The notes under the pieces: generated by a model
Told to the model about the DNA's origin: nothing
The model's database searches: none
The model's input: the letters and a program-made list of their open reading frames with translations, nothing else
Part shown: piece by piece, positions 43,824-54,169 of the stretch
How the letters are laid out: every line of letters begins with the position of its first letter
How positions within the stretch are numbered: position 1 is the stretch's first letter
Translations under genes and position numbers: made by a program
From: Anaerosalibacter massiliensis
GTDB taxonomy: Bacteria; Bacillota; Clostridia; Tissierellales; Sporanaerobacteraceae
Length of the DNA: 64,000 bases
Assembly: GCA_000751555.1 (NCBI GenBank)
Contig: CCEZ01000043.1
Coordinates: forward strand, 124,001-188,000
Direction of reading: 5' to 3'

Positions 43824-43858
43824 TGGAGTAAAGTGGTGAGAAGTGGGAGGTAGTGTAA
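43824..43858 (+). promoter_or_regulatory. MraZ-binding direct repeats (MRB)
   Basis: TGGAG (43824), TGGTG (43834), TGGGA (43844) and TGTAA (43854) recur every 10 bases, the TGGNN-N5 array bound by MraZ upstream of dcw operons. Indicates autoregulation. Confidence 0.7.
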
Positions 43859-43879
43859 TCATTTTTTGGGGTGGATAAA

Positions 43880-44311
43880 ATGTTTATTGGAGAATACCAA
43901 CATAATTTAGATAATAAGGGAAGAGTTATTATTCCCTCTAAGTTGAGAGATGGACTAGGGGACAATTTTATAATGACTAAAGGATTAGATAACTGTTTAT
44001 TTGTCTACCCAAAATCTGAATGGGGTATATTAGAAGAAAAGTTGAAATCACTACCTTTGACTAGCAGAGATGCTAGGGCATTTGTAAGATTTTTCTTTTC
44101 AGGAGCTACTGAATGTGAATTAGATAAACAGGGAAGAATCCTCATTCCTGCAAATTTAAGAAATCATTCAAAACTAGAAAGAGAAGCTGTAATAATAGGA
44201 GTTGGTACAAGAGTGGAAATTTGGAGTAAGGAAGAATGGGATATATACAATGAAGATGATAGTTTAAGTTATGAAAGTATAGCAGAAAAGATGGCTGAAT
44301 TAGGGATATAA
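43880..44311 (+). CDS. mraZ: Transcriptional regulator MraZ
   Basis: 143-residue AbrB-fold regulator that binds repeats in its own promoter. Two copies of the DxxGR motif: [17 protein letters not shown] and [14 protein letters not shown]. The start at 43880 gives the standard [12 protein letters not shown]-terminus; a GTG nine bases upstream is less likely. First gene of the dcw cluster. Confidence 0.95.
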   Translation: MFIGEYQHNLDNKGRVIIPSKLRDGLGDNFIMTKGLDNCLFVYPKSEWGILEEKLKSLPLTSRDARAFVRFFFSGATECELDKQGRILIPANLRNHSKLEREAVIIGVGTRVEIWSKEEWDIYNEDDSLSYESIAEKMAELGI

Positions 44312-44333
44312 AAAATATATGGGAGTTGATAGA

Positions 44334-45266
44334 TTGAATTTTGAACATATTCCTGTAATGCTTAATGAAGTACTAGAAGGACTTAATATAAAGGATGATG
44401 GAGTATATATAGATGGTACCTTAGGAGGTGCTGGTCATTCAATTGAAATTGTTAAAAGACTTAATACAGGTAAGCTAATTGGGATAGATCAAGATGAAAA
44501 TGCAATAAATAAATCTAAGGAAGTTTTATCTGATTATAGTGATAATGTGATTTTTGTACATGATAATTTTAAAAATATGAAAAATATATTAAATGAACTT
44601 GGGATAAAGAAAGTTGATGGGATACTTTTAGATTTAGGGGTATCATCTCATCAATTAGATGAAGAAGAAAGAGGTTTTTCATACAACAAAGATGCTCCTT
44701 TAGATATGAGGATGAATAGAGAGAGTTCTTTTTCAGCTTGGGATGTAGTTAATAAATATAATGAAAGACAATTAGAAAAAATTCTTTGGGACTTTGGAGA
44801 AGAAAAATGGGCAAAAAGGATAGCTAAATTTATAGTGGAGGGTCGTAAAGAAAGTCCAATAGATACTACATATGAATTAGTATCTATTATAAAAAAAGCT
44901 ATACCAAAACAGGTAAGAAGTAAAGGTGGACATCCTGCAAGAAAAACTTTTCAAGCTATCCGTATAGAAGTAAATAGGGAATTGGATATTTTGAAAAATA
45001 GCATTTTAGATGCAAATAGCGTTTTATATGAAAAAGGGAGATTGTGTATCATTACCTTCCATTCATTGGAGGATAGGATAGTTAAAGATACATTTAAATA
45101 TTTAAATAAAGATTGTATATGTCCACCAGAGTTTCCAATATGCAATTGTGATAAGAAAAAGGAATTGAAAATTTTAACAAGGAAACCAATAACACCTAGC
45201 AAGAAAGAAATAGGGACAAATCCAAGATCTAGAAGTGCTAAACTTCGAATAGGAGAGAAAGTTTAG
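44334..45266 (+). CDS. rsmH: 16S rRNA (cytosine-1402-N4) methyltransferase
   Basis: SAM-dependent RNA methyltransferase, about 310 residues. SAM loop [44 protein letters not shown], and [21 protein letters not shown] typical of RsmH/MraW. TTG at 44334 has GGGAG at good distance and gives the usual N-terminus; ATG at 44319 is the alternative with a poor site. Twenty-some bases follow mraZ. Confidence 0.95.
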   Translation: MNFEHIPVMLNEVLEGLNIKDDGVYIDGTLGGAGHSIEIVKRLNTGKLIGIDQDENAINKSKEVLSDYSDNVIFVHDNFKNMKNILNELGIKKVDGILLDLGVSSHQLDEEERGFSYNKDAPLDMRMNRESSFSAWDVVNKYNERQLEKILWDFGEEKWAKRIAKFIVEGRKESPIDTTYELVSIIKKAIPKQVRSKGGHPARKTFQAIRIEVNRELDILKNSILDANSVLYEKGRLCIITFHSLEDRIVKDTFKYLNKDCICPPEFPICNCDKKKELKILTRKPITPSKKEIGTNPRSRSAKLRIGEKV

Positions 45267-45296
45267 TGTTCTAATTTTAGGGAGGTGTGAATAAAT

Positions 45297-45767
45297 TTGT
45301 TAGTAGCTAAACGGGAAGAAAACCATTATTATACAGAAAGAAATAAGACGAGAAAGCCGAAGAAAAATAATAAAAATAAAAAAAATAAATCTAATGATAA
45401 ATTGAAATTTTTACTTTGTGCAACTATAATATTATTAACTTGTCTATTGATTTTATTAAGATATACTTATATCACAAAAATGAGACTGGAAGTATCAAAA
45501 CTGGAAAATGAAAAGAATCAATTAGAGAAGGAAAAACAGGAGGCAGTAGCTGAACTTGACAGAGTTAAAAGTGCTTCTAAAATAGAAGAAGATGCAAAGG
45601 TAAAGCTTGGCATGGATTATCCTACAGATGAACAAGTAGTTTATGTATCTATTGATGAACAAGGAATTAAAGATAATGAAGATAACAAAGAAGCAAAAGA
45701 AAAAGATGAGTTTTTTATAGTTGGGTATTTAAAAAATATGATGGATATAATATTAAAGAAATTCTAG
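45297..45767 (+). CDS. ftsL: Cell division protein FtsL-like
   Basis: 156 residues: basic Lys/Asn-rich cytoplasmic tail (1-37), one membrane helix (FLLCATIILLTCLLILL, ~39-55), then an extracellular coiled coil (LEVSKLENEKNQLEKEKQEAVAELDRVKS) and the AKVKLGMDYPTDEQVVYV block common to FtsL of Bacillota. Function inferred from position between rsmH and spoVD: it scaffolds FtsQ/DivIC and the PBP. TTG start after GGGAGGTG. Confidence 0.8.
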   Translation: MLVAKREENHYYTERNKTRKPKKNNKNKKNKSNDKLKFLLCATIILLTCLLILLRYTYITKMRLEVSKLENEKNQLEKEKQEAVAELDRVKSASKIEEDAKVKLGMDYPTDEQVVYVSIDEQGIKDNEDNKEAKEKDEFFIVGYLKNMMDIILKKF

Positions 45768-45780
45768 GAGGTTCGGGCAA

Positions 45781-47955
45781 ATGCCAGCACCTAGCAATAG
45801 GACTAAAAAACGATTAGTAATTATATTTTTTGTTGTATCATTTTTTGTTTTCGCGCTTATATTAAGATTAGGATATTTACAAATTGTAAAAGGTGAAGAG
45901 CTAAAAAAAGGTGCATTAGAACAATGGACTAAGGGTATTGATATAAAACCAAAAAGAGGAGTAATATATGATAGAAATGGCAAAAAAATGGCTATGAGCA
46001 TTAGCTCTTACACCGTATGGAGTAGTCCAGCTGATATTAAAAATTCTAAAGAGACTGCTAAAGTAGTAGCTGAAATATTAGATATGGATGAAAAAGAGAT
46101 TTACGAAAAAATAACCAAACAGCAGAGAGTAGAGAAAATTAAACAATGGATAACTAAAGAAGAAGCCGTAAAACTTAGAAAAGCTAATTTACCAGGCATA
46201 GAAATTATTGATGACAATAAAAGACATTATCCTTATGGAAATTTTGCAAGCCATATAATCGGATTTACAGATATTGACAATAATGGTTTATATGGTATTG
46301 AAAAAGTTTATGATAAATATTTAAATGGGACACCAGGAAAGTGGATAAAAACTACTGATGCAAAGGGAAGACAACTTCCATATGGTGGTGAGAAATTATA
46401 TGAAGCAGAGGATGGCTTAAGTGTAGTACTTACTTTAGATGAAACTATACAGCATTTTGCTGAAAAGGCAGCATTAGAATCTCTTTTAAAGAATAATGCA
46501 AAAAATGTATCTATTATTGTAATGGAACCTAAATCAGGAGATGTTTTAGCCATGGTTACTAAGCCAGATTATGATCCAAATAATCCAAGAGAACCAATAG
46601 ATGAAGAAATAAAAGCACAGTGGAAGGATTTACCACATCAGGAACTTGAAAAAAGATGGTATGATATGTGGAGGAACTTTGCTATAAATGATGCATATGA
46701 ACCGGGTTCTACTTTTAAGATCATAACAGCAGCTGCTGGTTTAGAAGAAAATGTGACAACTCCAAAGACAAGATTTCATTGTGGAGGTCAGATTAAAGGT
46801 ATTCCAGGAGCAAATATAAAATGTTGGAGATGGTATAATCCTCATGGAAGTCAAACTTTTAAAGAAGGAGCTCAGAACTCCTGTAATGCTGTTTTTGTAG
46901 ATGTAGGTAGAAAATTAGGAAGCGAAAAAATGCTTAAATATGTAAAAGCATTTGGATTTGGAGAAAATACGGAAATAGATTTGACTGGAGAACAGGCAGG
47001 AATTGTGCCAACAAATCCTAAAAATATGAAGGAGGTAAATCTTGCTACCATGTCTTATGGTCATGGAATTGCAGTGACTCCTATTCAACTTGTAACGGCT
47101 GTTTCAGCTGTAGCAAATGGTGGAGATTTAATGAAGCCTAGATTGGTGAAGGAATTGATAGATGAAGATGGAAAGGTTGTGCAAAGTTTTAAGTCAGAAG
47201 CTAGAAGAAAAGTTATATCTAAAGAGACTTCAGATACTCTATTAGATATACTAGAATCCGTAGTATCAGAAGGTACTGGTAAAAATGCTTATGTGCCTGG
47301 GTATAGAATAGCTGGAAAAACTGGAACAGCTCAAAAAGTAATAGATGGAAGATATGCTCCAGGTAAATATATTGCCTCTTTTGTGGCAGTAGCACCGGCA
47401 GATGATCCTAAGGTAGCTGTATTAGTAGTAGTGGATGAACCAGGTGGTGCAAGCTATTATGGAGGAAGTACTGCGGCTCCCACAGCTAGCGAGGTAGTTG
47501 AAGAAACATTGAAGTATCTAGATGTAAAACCTAAATACACTGAAAAAGAAAAAGAAGAACTGGCTAAAACAGTAGAAGTTCCAGATGTAAGAAATAAAAA
47601 TATAGTAGATGCAGGTAAAATGTTGACAAAACTTGGTTTCAAATATAATACGGAAATACCAAATATTACAGAGGATGCAATAGTTATAGATCAATTTCCA
47701 TTGCCAGGAACTAAAGTTAATGAAGGTTCTATTGTAGACTTATATTTTAATGAAAAGGGGAAAGAATCTAATGAGAAGATAATGCCAGATTTAAGTGGAA
47801 AGAATAGAGAAGAAGTAGTTAAAATTTTAGACGGTTTGAATGTGAAATATAACTTTAATGGAAATGGCATAGTAGTTGATCAAAAGCCTGAAGCAGGAAT
47901 AGAAATTGATGAAAATATAACTGTAGAAGTTGAATTTTCAGATACTAAAGAGTAA
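45781..47955 (+). CDS. spoVD: SpoVD/FtsI-type penicillin-binding transpeptidase with two PASTA domains
   Basis: Class B PBP, 724 residues: membrane helix at 10-32, N-terminal pedestal with RGVIYDRNGKKMAMS, transpeptidase domain with SxxK at Ser310 (EPGSTFK), SCN near 366 and KTGTAQK near 514, then PASTA domains beginning near 600 (VPDVRNKNI) and 667 (MPDLSGKNRE). Two PASTA repeats and the position between ftsL and murE fit SpoVD, which synthesises spore cortex; since no separate ftsI is seen here it may also serve septation. Confidence 0.92.
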   Translation: MPAPSNRTKKRLVIIFFVVSFFVFALILRLGYLQIVKGEELKKGALEQWTKGIDIKPKRGVIYDRNGKKMAMSISSYTVWSSPADIKNSKETAKVVAEILDMDEKEIYEKITKQQRVEKIKQWITKEEAVKLRKANLPGIEIIDDNKRHYPYGNFASHIIGFTDIDNNGLYGIEKVYDKYLNGTPGKWIKTTDAKGRQLPYGGEKLYEAEDGLSVVLTLDETIQHFAEKAALESLLKNNAKNVSIIVMEPKSGDVLAMVTKPDYDPNNPREPIDEEIKAQWKDLPHQELEKRWYDMWRNFAINDAYEPGSTFKIITAAAGLEENVTTPKTRFHCGGQIKGIPGANIKCWRWYNPHGSQTFKEGAQNSCNAVFVDVGRKLGSEKMLKYVKAFGFGENTEIDLTGEQAGIVPTNPKNMKEVNLATMSYGHGIAVTPIQLVTAVSAVANGGDLMKPRLVKELIDEDGKVVQSFKSEARRKVISKETSDTLLDILESVVSEGTGKNAYVPGYRIAGKTGTAQKVIDGRYAPGKYIASFVAVAPADDPKVAVLVVVDEPGGASYYGGSTAAPTASEVVEETLKYLDVKPKYTEKEKEELAKTVEVPDVRNKNIVDAGKMLTKLGFKYNTEIPNITEDAIVIDQFPLPGTKVNEGSIVDLYFNEKGKESNEKIMPDLSGKNREEVVKILDGLNVKYNFNGNGIVVDQKPEAGIEIDENITVEVEFSDTKE

Positions 47956-48089
47956 TATAGTAAAGGGCGACTTTTAAAGTTGCCTTTTAATTAATTTTTA
48001 TAGTGGATCAGGTTTTAGAGAAGGATTTATTCTTAACTAAATACTGGATAATATAAAGGTATGTGCAAGAAAACTGAAGAGGTGAAAAG

Positions 48090-49556
48090 ATGAAGATAAA
48101 AAACTTAATCGAAGGATTAGAGATAGAAAAAATTCATGGAGATTTGGAAAAAGATATAAAGGGAATTGGCTATGATTCAAGAAAGATTGACTTGGATTAT
48201 TTATTTGTGGCTATAGAAGGATTTGAATCTGATGGTCATAAATATATACAAGAAGCAATAAAAAGAGGTGCTATTGCTTTAGTTGTTGAGAAGGATATTA
48301 AATTAGATAGAGAAGATATAACTATAATTAGAGTAGAAGATGGTAGAGATAGTTTAGCTAGAATAAGTTCAAATTTTTATGGAAAGCCATCACAAAATAT
48401 GAAGGTTATAGGAGTAACAGGAACTAATGGAAAAACTTCTATAACTTATTTAGTTAAGAGTATATTAGATAGAGTCAACAAAAATACTGGAGTAATCGGT
48501 ACTATGGGCAGTGTTATAGATGGAGAAGTATTAAGTACAGAAAATACAACTCCAGAATCATTATGGATACAAAGATATCTCTATACTATGCTGAAAGAAG
48601 GTACAAAACATTGTGTTATGGAAGTTTCTTCCCATTCTCTAGATTTAAAAAGAGTAGAATATTGTAATTTTGATATAGGGGTATTTACAAATTTAAGTAG
48701 AGATCATTTAGATTATCATAATACTGTAGAAAATTATTTTAATGCCAAATTAAAATTATTTTATATGACAAATAAATGCAATATAATTAATATAGATGAT
48801 AAATATGGAAGAAGGATAATAGAAGAAACTAAGAATTTAGATATTTCTACAATTACTTATGGAATAGAAAAAAAATCTACTATATATGCTACAGACATAG
48901 AATATCATTTAAAAGGTGTAGATTTTAAATTAAATACACCTAAAGGTTCAATAGACATATCTTTTAATATTCCTGGAGAATTTAGTGTTTACAATGCATT
49001 GGCAGCTGCTAGTGTTGCATATTGTTATGGAATAGATCTAAAGGGCATAAAGGAAGGGTTGGAAGCTGTAGAAGGAATTAGAGGAAGATTTGAAATAGTT
49101 CCTACCAATGAAGATTTTTCGGTTATAATAGATTTTGCACATACTCCAGATGGACTTGAAAAAGTTTTATCCACAATAAAAGAATTTGCAGAGGGAAGAA
49201 TAGTAGCTGTTTTTGGTGCAGGTGGAAATAGAGACAGAACAAAAAGACCTATTATGGGAGAATCAGTAGGGAAATATGCTGATTTTCTAATTGTAACTTC
49301 TGATAATCCTAGAAATGAAGAGCCAATGAGGATTATTGATGATGTAGTAGAAGGAGTTAAGAAAGTTAATAATAATTATATAAAAGTTGTAGATAGAAAA
49401 GAAGCTATAGAATATGCTATAAAAAATGCCAAACCCAAAGATATTATTTTGCTTGCAGGAAAGGGCCATGAGACATATACTATTATTGGCAATGAAGTTC
49501 TTCCTTTTGATGAAAGACAAATAGTTTTAGATTTTTTAAAGGAAATAAAGAATTAA
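48090..49556 (+). CDS. murE: UDP-MurNAc-L-Ala-D-Glu:meso-DAP ligase
   Basis: 488 residues. P-loop GTNGKTS near 111, TTPESL, MEVSSHSLDLKR, NLSRDHLDYHNTVENYFNAK with the carbamylated Lys, DFAHTPDGLEKVL near 349, FGAGGNRDRTKRP, SDNPRNEEP near 405 and AGKGHETY near 457. DNPR and GKGHE indicate meso-diaminopimelate specificity, in contrast to the paralogue at 15006. Start follows AAGAGGTG. mraY follows directly; murF, usually next, is absent. Confidence 0.96.
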   Translation: MKIKNLIEGLEIEKIHGDLEKDIKGIGYDSRKIDLDYLFVAIEGFESDGHKYIQEAIKRGAIALVVEKDIKLDREDITIIRVEDGRDSLARISSNFYGKPSQNMKVIGVTGTNGKTSITYLVKSILDRVNKNTGVIGTMGSVIDGEVLSTENTTPESLWIQRYLYTMLKEGTKHCVMEVSSHSLDLKRVEYCNFDIGVFTNLSRDHLDYHNTVENYFNAKLKLFYMTNKCNIINIDDKYGRRIIEETKNLDISTITYGIEKKSTIYATDIEYHLKGVDFKLNTPKGSIDISFNIPGEFSVYNALAAASVAYCYGIDLKGIKEGLEAVEGIRGRFEIVPTNEDFSVIIDFAHTPDGLEKVLSTIKEFAEGRIVAVFGAGGNRDRTKRPIMGESVGKYADFLIVTSDNPRNEEPMRIIDDVVEGVKKVNNNYIKVVDRKEAIEYAIKNAKPKDIILLAGKGHETYTIIGNEVLPFDERQIVLDFLKEIKN

Positions 49557-49585
49557 TTTGTATATACTAGAGAGGAGAAAAAATA

Positions 49586-50551
49586 ATGGTGGATTATACT
49601 GATACAATACGTACTATTGTTATTTCTTTTATTATAACTGTTATATTAGGGCCTATATTAATACCTGTTTTAAGAAAAATGAAAATTGGGCAAAGTATTA
49701 GAGAGGAAGGTCCAAAAACTCATTACAAAAAAAGTGGTACTCCTACTATGGGTGGAATTATTATGGTGATTGGACTTTTAATCACTATATTGACTTCAGG
49801 CATGTTAAATAGCGATATGTATATTTTACTTTTATCTACTTTTGGTTTTGGACTTATAGGATTTATTGATGATTTTATAAAAGTTGTAAAGAAAAGATCC
49901 TTGGGACTTAAACCCTATCAAAAGTTAATTGGTCAATTTGCTCTAGCAGCATTATTAGCTATTTATCAATCTAATACATCTATGTTAGGTACGAAGATAA
50001 TTATCCCATTTGTAAGCAATAAATATTTGGATTTAGGAATGCTTTATATACCTTTTATAACATTTGTAGTAGTAGGTACTGTAAACAGTGTTAATTTGAC
50101 AGATGGACTAGATGGATTGGCTACGGGAGTAACTTTAATAGTGCTATCTTTTTTTGGCCTAGTTTCTTTAAATTGGGGAATGGATAGTCTTTCTGTATTT
50201 GCTTCAGCATTAACTGGTGCATGCCTTGGGTTTTTAGTTTATAATGCATATCCTGCTAAAATTTTTATGGGTGATACAGGCTCTATGGCCTTAGGAGGAG
50301 CGGTATCTGCACTGGCAGTGCTTTTGAATTTACCATTAATAATTCCTATTGTAGGAGGAATATATTTTGTGGAGGCATTGTCAGTAATAATACAGGTAAC
50401 TTCTTATAAATTAACAGGAAAGAGAGTTTTTTTAATGAGTCCTCTTCACCATCATTTTGAACAAAAAGGATGGTCAGAAACTAGAGTTGTTGCAGTTTTT
50501 TGGATTACAACTGTTATACTTTGTTTGATTGGAGTAGCTAGTATAAATTAA
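49586..50551 (+). CDS. mraY: Phospho-MurNAc-pentapeptide transferase
   Basis: Transfers phospho-MurNAc-pentapeptide to undecaprenyl phosphate to make lipid I. 321 residues, ten helices. Family signatures: GPKTHYKKSGTPTMGG, FGLIGFIDDFIKV with the Asp pair, NLTDGLDGLA, IFMGDTGSMALGG and MSPLHHHFEQKGW. Start behind AGAGAGGAG. Confidence 0.97.
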   Translation: MVDYTDTIRTIVISFIITVILGPILIPVLRKMKIGQSIREEGPKTHYKKSGTPTMGGIIMVIGLLITILTSGMLNSDMYILLLSTFGFGLIGFIDDFIKVVKKRSLGLKPYQKLIGQFALAALLAIYQSNTSMLGTKIIIPFVSNKYLDLGMLYIPFITFVVVGTVNSVNLTDGLDGLATGVTLIVLSFFGLVSLNWGMDSLSVFASALTGACLGFLVYNAYPAKIFMGDTGSMALGGAVSALAVLLNLPLIIPIVGGIYFVEALSVIIQVTSYKLTGKRVFLMSPLHHHFEQKGWSETRVVAVFWITTVILCLIGVASIN

Positions 50552-50574
50552 TTTTAGAAAGATAGGTGTTTTAT

Positions 50575-51936
50575 ATGGAGTTAGAAAACAAAACTGTACT
50601 CATATTAGGTTTAGGGATAAGTGGAGTATCAACTGTCAAAGCTTTAAATAAATTAGGGGCTGATATTATAATAAGTGATTTAAAGAAGAAAGAAGAGCTA
50701 GGAGAATTTTTAGAGGATATATCTCCCTACCCTGTAAAGCTTTTTTTAGGTACTAATGATATTCCATTAAATAATGTGGATTTAATTGTTAAAAGCCCTG
50801 GGATACCTTTTGATATACCAATAATTGAAAAAGCTAAAAAACTAGATATTGAAGTAATAAATGATTTAGAATTGGCTTACAGAATTATTCCTAAGAACAA
50901 ATTTATAGCGATAACTGGAACTAACGGAAAAACTACTACTACTACATTGACAGGAGAAATTTTCAAAAAAGCTGGATATAGTTGTCATATTACAGGGAAT
51001 ATAGGAGTAGGAATACTTTGGGAGGCTGTGAACTCTAAAGAAGAAGATATATTTATAGTAGAAGCAAGTAGTTTTCAATTAGAAAGTACCGAAAAATTTA
51101 AACCTAAAGTAAGCACAATTTTAAACATAACTCCAGATCACATAAATTGGCATAAATCTTATAAAAATTATATCGATTGTAAGAAAAAAATATTTAAAAG
51201 TCAAGATGATACTGATTTTACTGTACTTAACTATGATGATGAGATATTAAGAAAATCAAAAGATAGTATAAACTCAAATATTATATGGTTTAGTGTAAAT
51301 AATAAATTAGATGATGGAGTATATATTGATGGGGAAGATATAGTTATAAAAGATGGGGAAGAAGCTATTAAAGTTCTACCTTGGAAGGAAGTTAAGATGC
51401 CGGGAAAGCATAATTTAGAAAATGTACTATCCAGTATAGCTATAAGTTGGTCAATGGGCATAGATATAGAAGTTATAGAAGATGTTTTAAAAAATTTTGA
51501 AGGATTGGAACATAGAATAGAATATGTGACTAGTATTAAGGGTATAAAGTTTTATAATGATTCAAAGGGAACAAACCCAGTTTCTAGTATAGAAGCTATA
51601 AAGGCATTGGAAGATTCAATAATTCTTATAGCAGGAGGTAAGGATAAAGAATCTGATTTCGATGAATTTGTAGAAGTTTTTAAAGGTAGATTAAAATATT
51701 TAATTCTTTTAGGTGAGACTAGCAAAAAAATTAAAGAAACTGCAATTAAACATGGGTTCAATAATATATATATAGTAGGAAGTATAAAAGAAGCAGTTAA
51801 TAAATCTTTTCAATTAGGAAATAGTGGAGATAAGATTCTACTTTCACCAGCTTGTGCTAGTTGGGATATGTATAAAAGTTTTGAAGAAAGGGGAAAAGAT
51901 TTTAAGAAGGCTGTTTACAGTTTAAAGGAGGATTAG
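50575..51936 (+). CDS. murD: UDP-MurNAc-L-Ala:D-Glu ligase
   Basis: Adds D-glutamate to UDP-MurNAc-L-Ala. 453 residues. N-terminal Rossmann GLGISGVSTVKAL, P-loop ITGTNGKTTTTTLTG near 114, EASSFQLE, NITPDHINWHKSYKNYIDCK, LEHRIEYV, FYNDSKGTNPVSSIEAIKAL, and ILLSPACASWDMYKSFEERG. Start at 50575 with GATAGGTG is preferred to the upstream GTG at 50566. Four bases separate it from ftsW. Confidence 0.96.
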   Translation: MELENKTVLILGLGISGVSTVKALNKLGADIIISDLKKKEELGEFLEDISPYPVKLFLGTNDIPLNNVDLIVKSPGIPFDIPIIEKAKKLDIEVINDLELAYRIIPKNKFIAITGTNGKTTTTTLTGEIFKKAGYSCHITGNIGVGILWEAVNSKEEDIFIVEASSFQLESTEKFKPKVSTILNITPDHINWHKSYKNYIDCKKKIFKSQDDTDFTVLNYDDEILRKSKDSINSNIIWFSVNNKLDDGVYIDGEDIVIKDGEEAIKVLPWKEVKMPGKHNLENVLSSIAISWSMGIDIEVIEDVLKNFEGLEHRIEYVTSIKGIKFYNDSKGTNPVSSIEAIKALEDSIILIAGGKDKESDFDEFVEVFKGRLKYLILLGETSKKIKETAIKHGFNNIYIVGSIKEAVNKSFQLGNSGDKILLSPACASWDMYKSFEERGKDFKKAVYSLKED

Positions 51937-51939
51937 ATA

Positions 51940-53046
51940 ATGGCAAGAAAAAGGGCTAGTGACTTTACTTTACTTATATCTACCATATTATTAGTATTTA
52001 TTGGTATAATTATGGTATTTAGCTCTAGTTGGCCAGATGCACTTCATAAATTGAAAGATGGTTATTATTTTTTAAGAAAGCAACTAATAGCAAGTTTCTT
52101 AGGATTGATAACTCTAGTTTTTTTTATGAATTTTAATTATAAAAAATTAAATAAAATAGCTTTACCTATTTTCATAATGTCTTTGCTTTCTGGATTGCTT
52201 ATTTTTACACCTCTTGGAACAGAATTTCATGGAGCTAAGAGATGGGTTAAGGTAGGAGAATCATTTACTTTTATGCCTTCAGATATAATCAAGCTAGGAG
52301 CTATAATATATCTATCATCTTTATTAGCAAAGAAAAAAGATGATATTGAAAGCTTTTGGAAAGGGATTGTTCCTTCTCTAATTATTATAGGCTTGTCCTG
52401 TGGTTTGATTTTCCTACAAAGAGACTTTAGTACAAGTTTCACATTAGCTCTTACACTTTTAAGTATTATGTTTGTTGCCGGAACTAAGATGATCTATTTT
52501 GGAGGCCTTGTGCCGATAGGAGTACTAGGAGTCTACAAGGCTATATCAGGAGAAGAATTTAGATCTTTAAGAGTTAAAGCTTTTTTGGATCCCTTTGAGC
52601 ATAAACTTGGGTATGGATGGCAAGCAGTCCAATCTCTATATGCCCTAGGTTCTGGAGGTTTATTTGGCTTAGGTCTAGGAAAGAGTAGACAAAAATTTTT
52701 CTATATACCAGAGCCTTATAATGATTTTATTTTTTCCATAATTGGGGAAGAACTTGGTTTCTTAGGTTCTCTTACAGTTATAATGTTGTTTTTATTAATT
52801 ATATGGAGAGGTATTAAAATTGCTTTAAATATTGAAGATTTATTTGGATGTTTATTAGCTTCAGGAATTACGGCTCTTATTACCGTTCAGACCCTTATAC
52901 ATCTAGCAGTAGTTACATCTTCCGTTCCTACTACAGGGATTCCTTTGCCTTTAGTTAGTTATGGTGGAACATCTTTAATTCTTTATATGGGTTCTATAGG
53001 TATACTTCTAAATATATCAAGACATACAGAATTGGATAGGAGTTGA
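51940..53046 (+). CDS. ftsW: SEDS glycosyltransferase FtsW/SpoVE
   Basis: Lipid II polymerase working with the class B PBP, 368 residues with ten helices. FHGAKRWVKVG, FMPSDIIKLGAI, LQRDFSTSFTLAL with the putative catalytic Asp, RVKAFLDPFEHKLGYGWQAVQSLYALGSGGLFG and TTGIPLPLVSYGGTSL are conserved. The order murD-ftsW-murG matches spoVE in Bacillus. Start after AAAGGAGG. Confidence 0.94.
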   Translation: MARKRASDFTLLISTILLVFIGIIMVFSSSWPDALHKLKDGYYFLRKQLIASFLGLITLVFFMNFNYKKLNKIALPIFIMSLLSGLLIFTPLGTEFHGAKRWVKVGESFTFMPSDIIKLGAIIYLSSLLAKKKDDIESFWKGIVPSLIIIGLSCGLIFLQRDFSTSFTLALTLLSIMFVAGTKMIYFGGLVPIGVLGVYKAISGEEFRSLRVKAFLDPFEHKLGYGWQAVQSLYALGSGGLFGLGLGKSRQKFFYIPEPYNDFIFSIIGEELGFLGSLTVIMLFLLIIWRGIKIALNIEDLFGCLLASGITALITVQTLIHLAVVTSSVPTTGIPLPLVSYGGTSLILYMGSIGILLNISRHTELDRS

Positions 53047-53052
53047 AAACAA

Positions 53053-54153
53053 ATGAAATTTTTAATAACTGGTGGAGGAACTGGAGGACATATATATCCA
53101 GCTTTAGCCATTGCTAATGAAATAAGGGACAGATACAAGAATGCAGAAATATTATATGTTGGAACAGAAAAAGGAATGGAAAGCGAATTGGTTCCTAAGG
53201 AAGGTTTTGATTTTAGGACTGTAAGGGTGAAGGGCTTTCCTAGAAAAATATCAAAAGAAATTTTTAAGACTGTTAAAGAGTTGTTTTTAGGTCTTAATGA
53301 TGCAAAAAAAATTATAAAGGAATTTCAACCGGATATAGTAATTGGCACTGGTGGTTATGTATGTGGTCCAGTAGTCTATATTGCCAGCAAAAAAAAGATA
53401 CCAACTATTATACATGAGCAAAATGCATTTCCTGGAATGACTAATAAGATATTATCTAGATATGTAAATAAAATAGCATTAAGTTTTGAAGAGTCTAAAA
53501 AATATTTTAAGTATCCTGATAAAATGTACATAACAGGAAATCCAGTAAGAAAAAGCTTATTTTCAATAGATAAAGATAAAGCTTATGAAGAACTAAATAT
53601 AAAATCAGATATTCCATTTTTGCTTTCTTTTGGAGGAAGTGGAGGACAAAAAAAATTAAATGACAGTATGTTTCATGTAATAAAGGAAAATATTAATAAT
53701 TCTAATATACAAATACTTCATGTAACAGGTAAAAGATTTTATGATGATTTTATAAATAATTTAACTAAAGAAAATATAATTATAAAAGAAAACATTCAAG
53801 TACTTCCTTATTTTTTTGATATGCCAAAGGGTTTGAGTATTGCAGATTTAGTTATTACAAGTGCAGGCGCTATAACTCTTTCAGAAATAACTGCATTAGG
53901 AATACCAAGCATTATAATTCCTAAATCATACACAGCAGAAAATCATCAAGTATATAATGCAAAAGCTCTTGAAAAAAAAGGTGCTAGTGTAGTTATATTA
54001 GAAGAAAGTTTAACAGGAGAGGTTTTAGAAAATACTATTAAAGAGTTAATAAAAGATAAGGAAAAATTAAGTTCTATGAAAGAAAACAGCAAAAAACTTG
54101 GAAAGATAAAGGCAGTTAATGAGATTGTCGATATAATAGAGGAAATGATTTAA
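53053..54153 (+). CDS. murG: Lipid II synthase MurG
   Basis: Membrane-associated GT28 glycosyltransferase that adds GlcNAc to lipid I. 366 residues. Gly-rich ITGGGTGGHIYPALAIA at the N-terminus, VIGTGGYVCGPV, IIHEQNAFPGMTNK, SFGGSGGQKKLN and the UDP-sugar site SAGAITLSEITALGIPSIIIP...AENHQ. Start seven bases after the ftsW stop. Confidence 0.96.
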   Translation: MKFLITGGGTGGHIYPALAIANEIRDRYKNAEILYVGTEKGMESELVPKEGFDFRTVRVKGFPRKISKEIFKTVKELFLGLNDAKKIIKEFQPDIVIGTGGYVCGPVVYIASKKKIPTIIHEQNAFPGMTNKILSRYVNKIALSFEESKKYFKYPDKMYITGNPVRKSLFSIDKDKAYEELNIKSDIPFLLSFGGSGGQKKLNDSMFHVIKENINNSNIQILHVTGKRFYDDFINNLTKENIIIKENIQVLPYFFDMPKGLSIADLVITSAGAITLSEITALGIPSIIIPKSYTAENHQVYNAKALEKKGASVVILEESLTGEVLENTIKELIKDKEKLSSMKENSKKLGKIKAVNEIVDIIEEMI

Positions 54154-54169
54154 TAAATTTTAGCTATGT

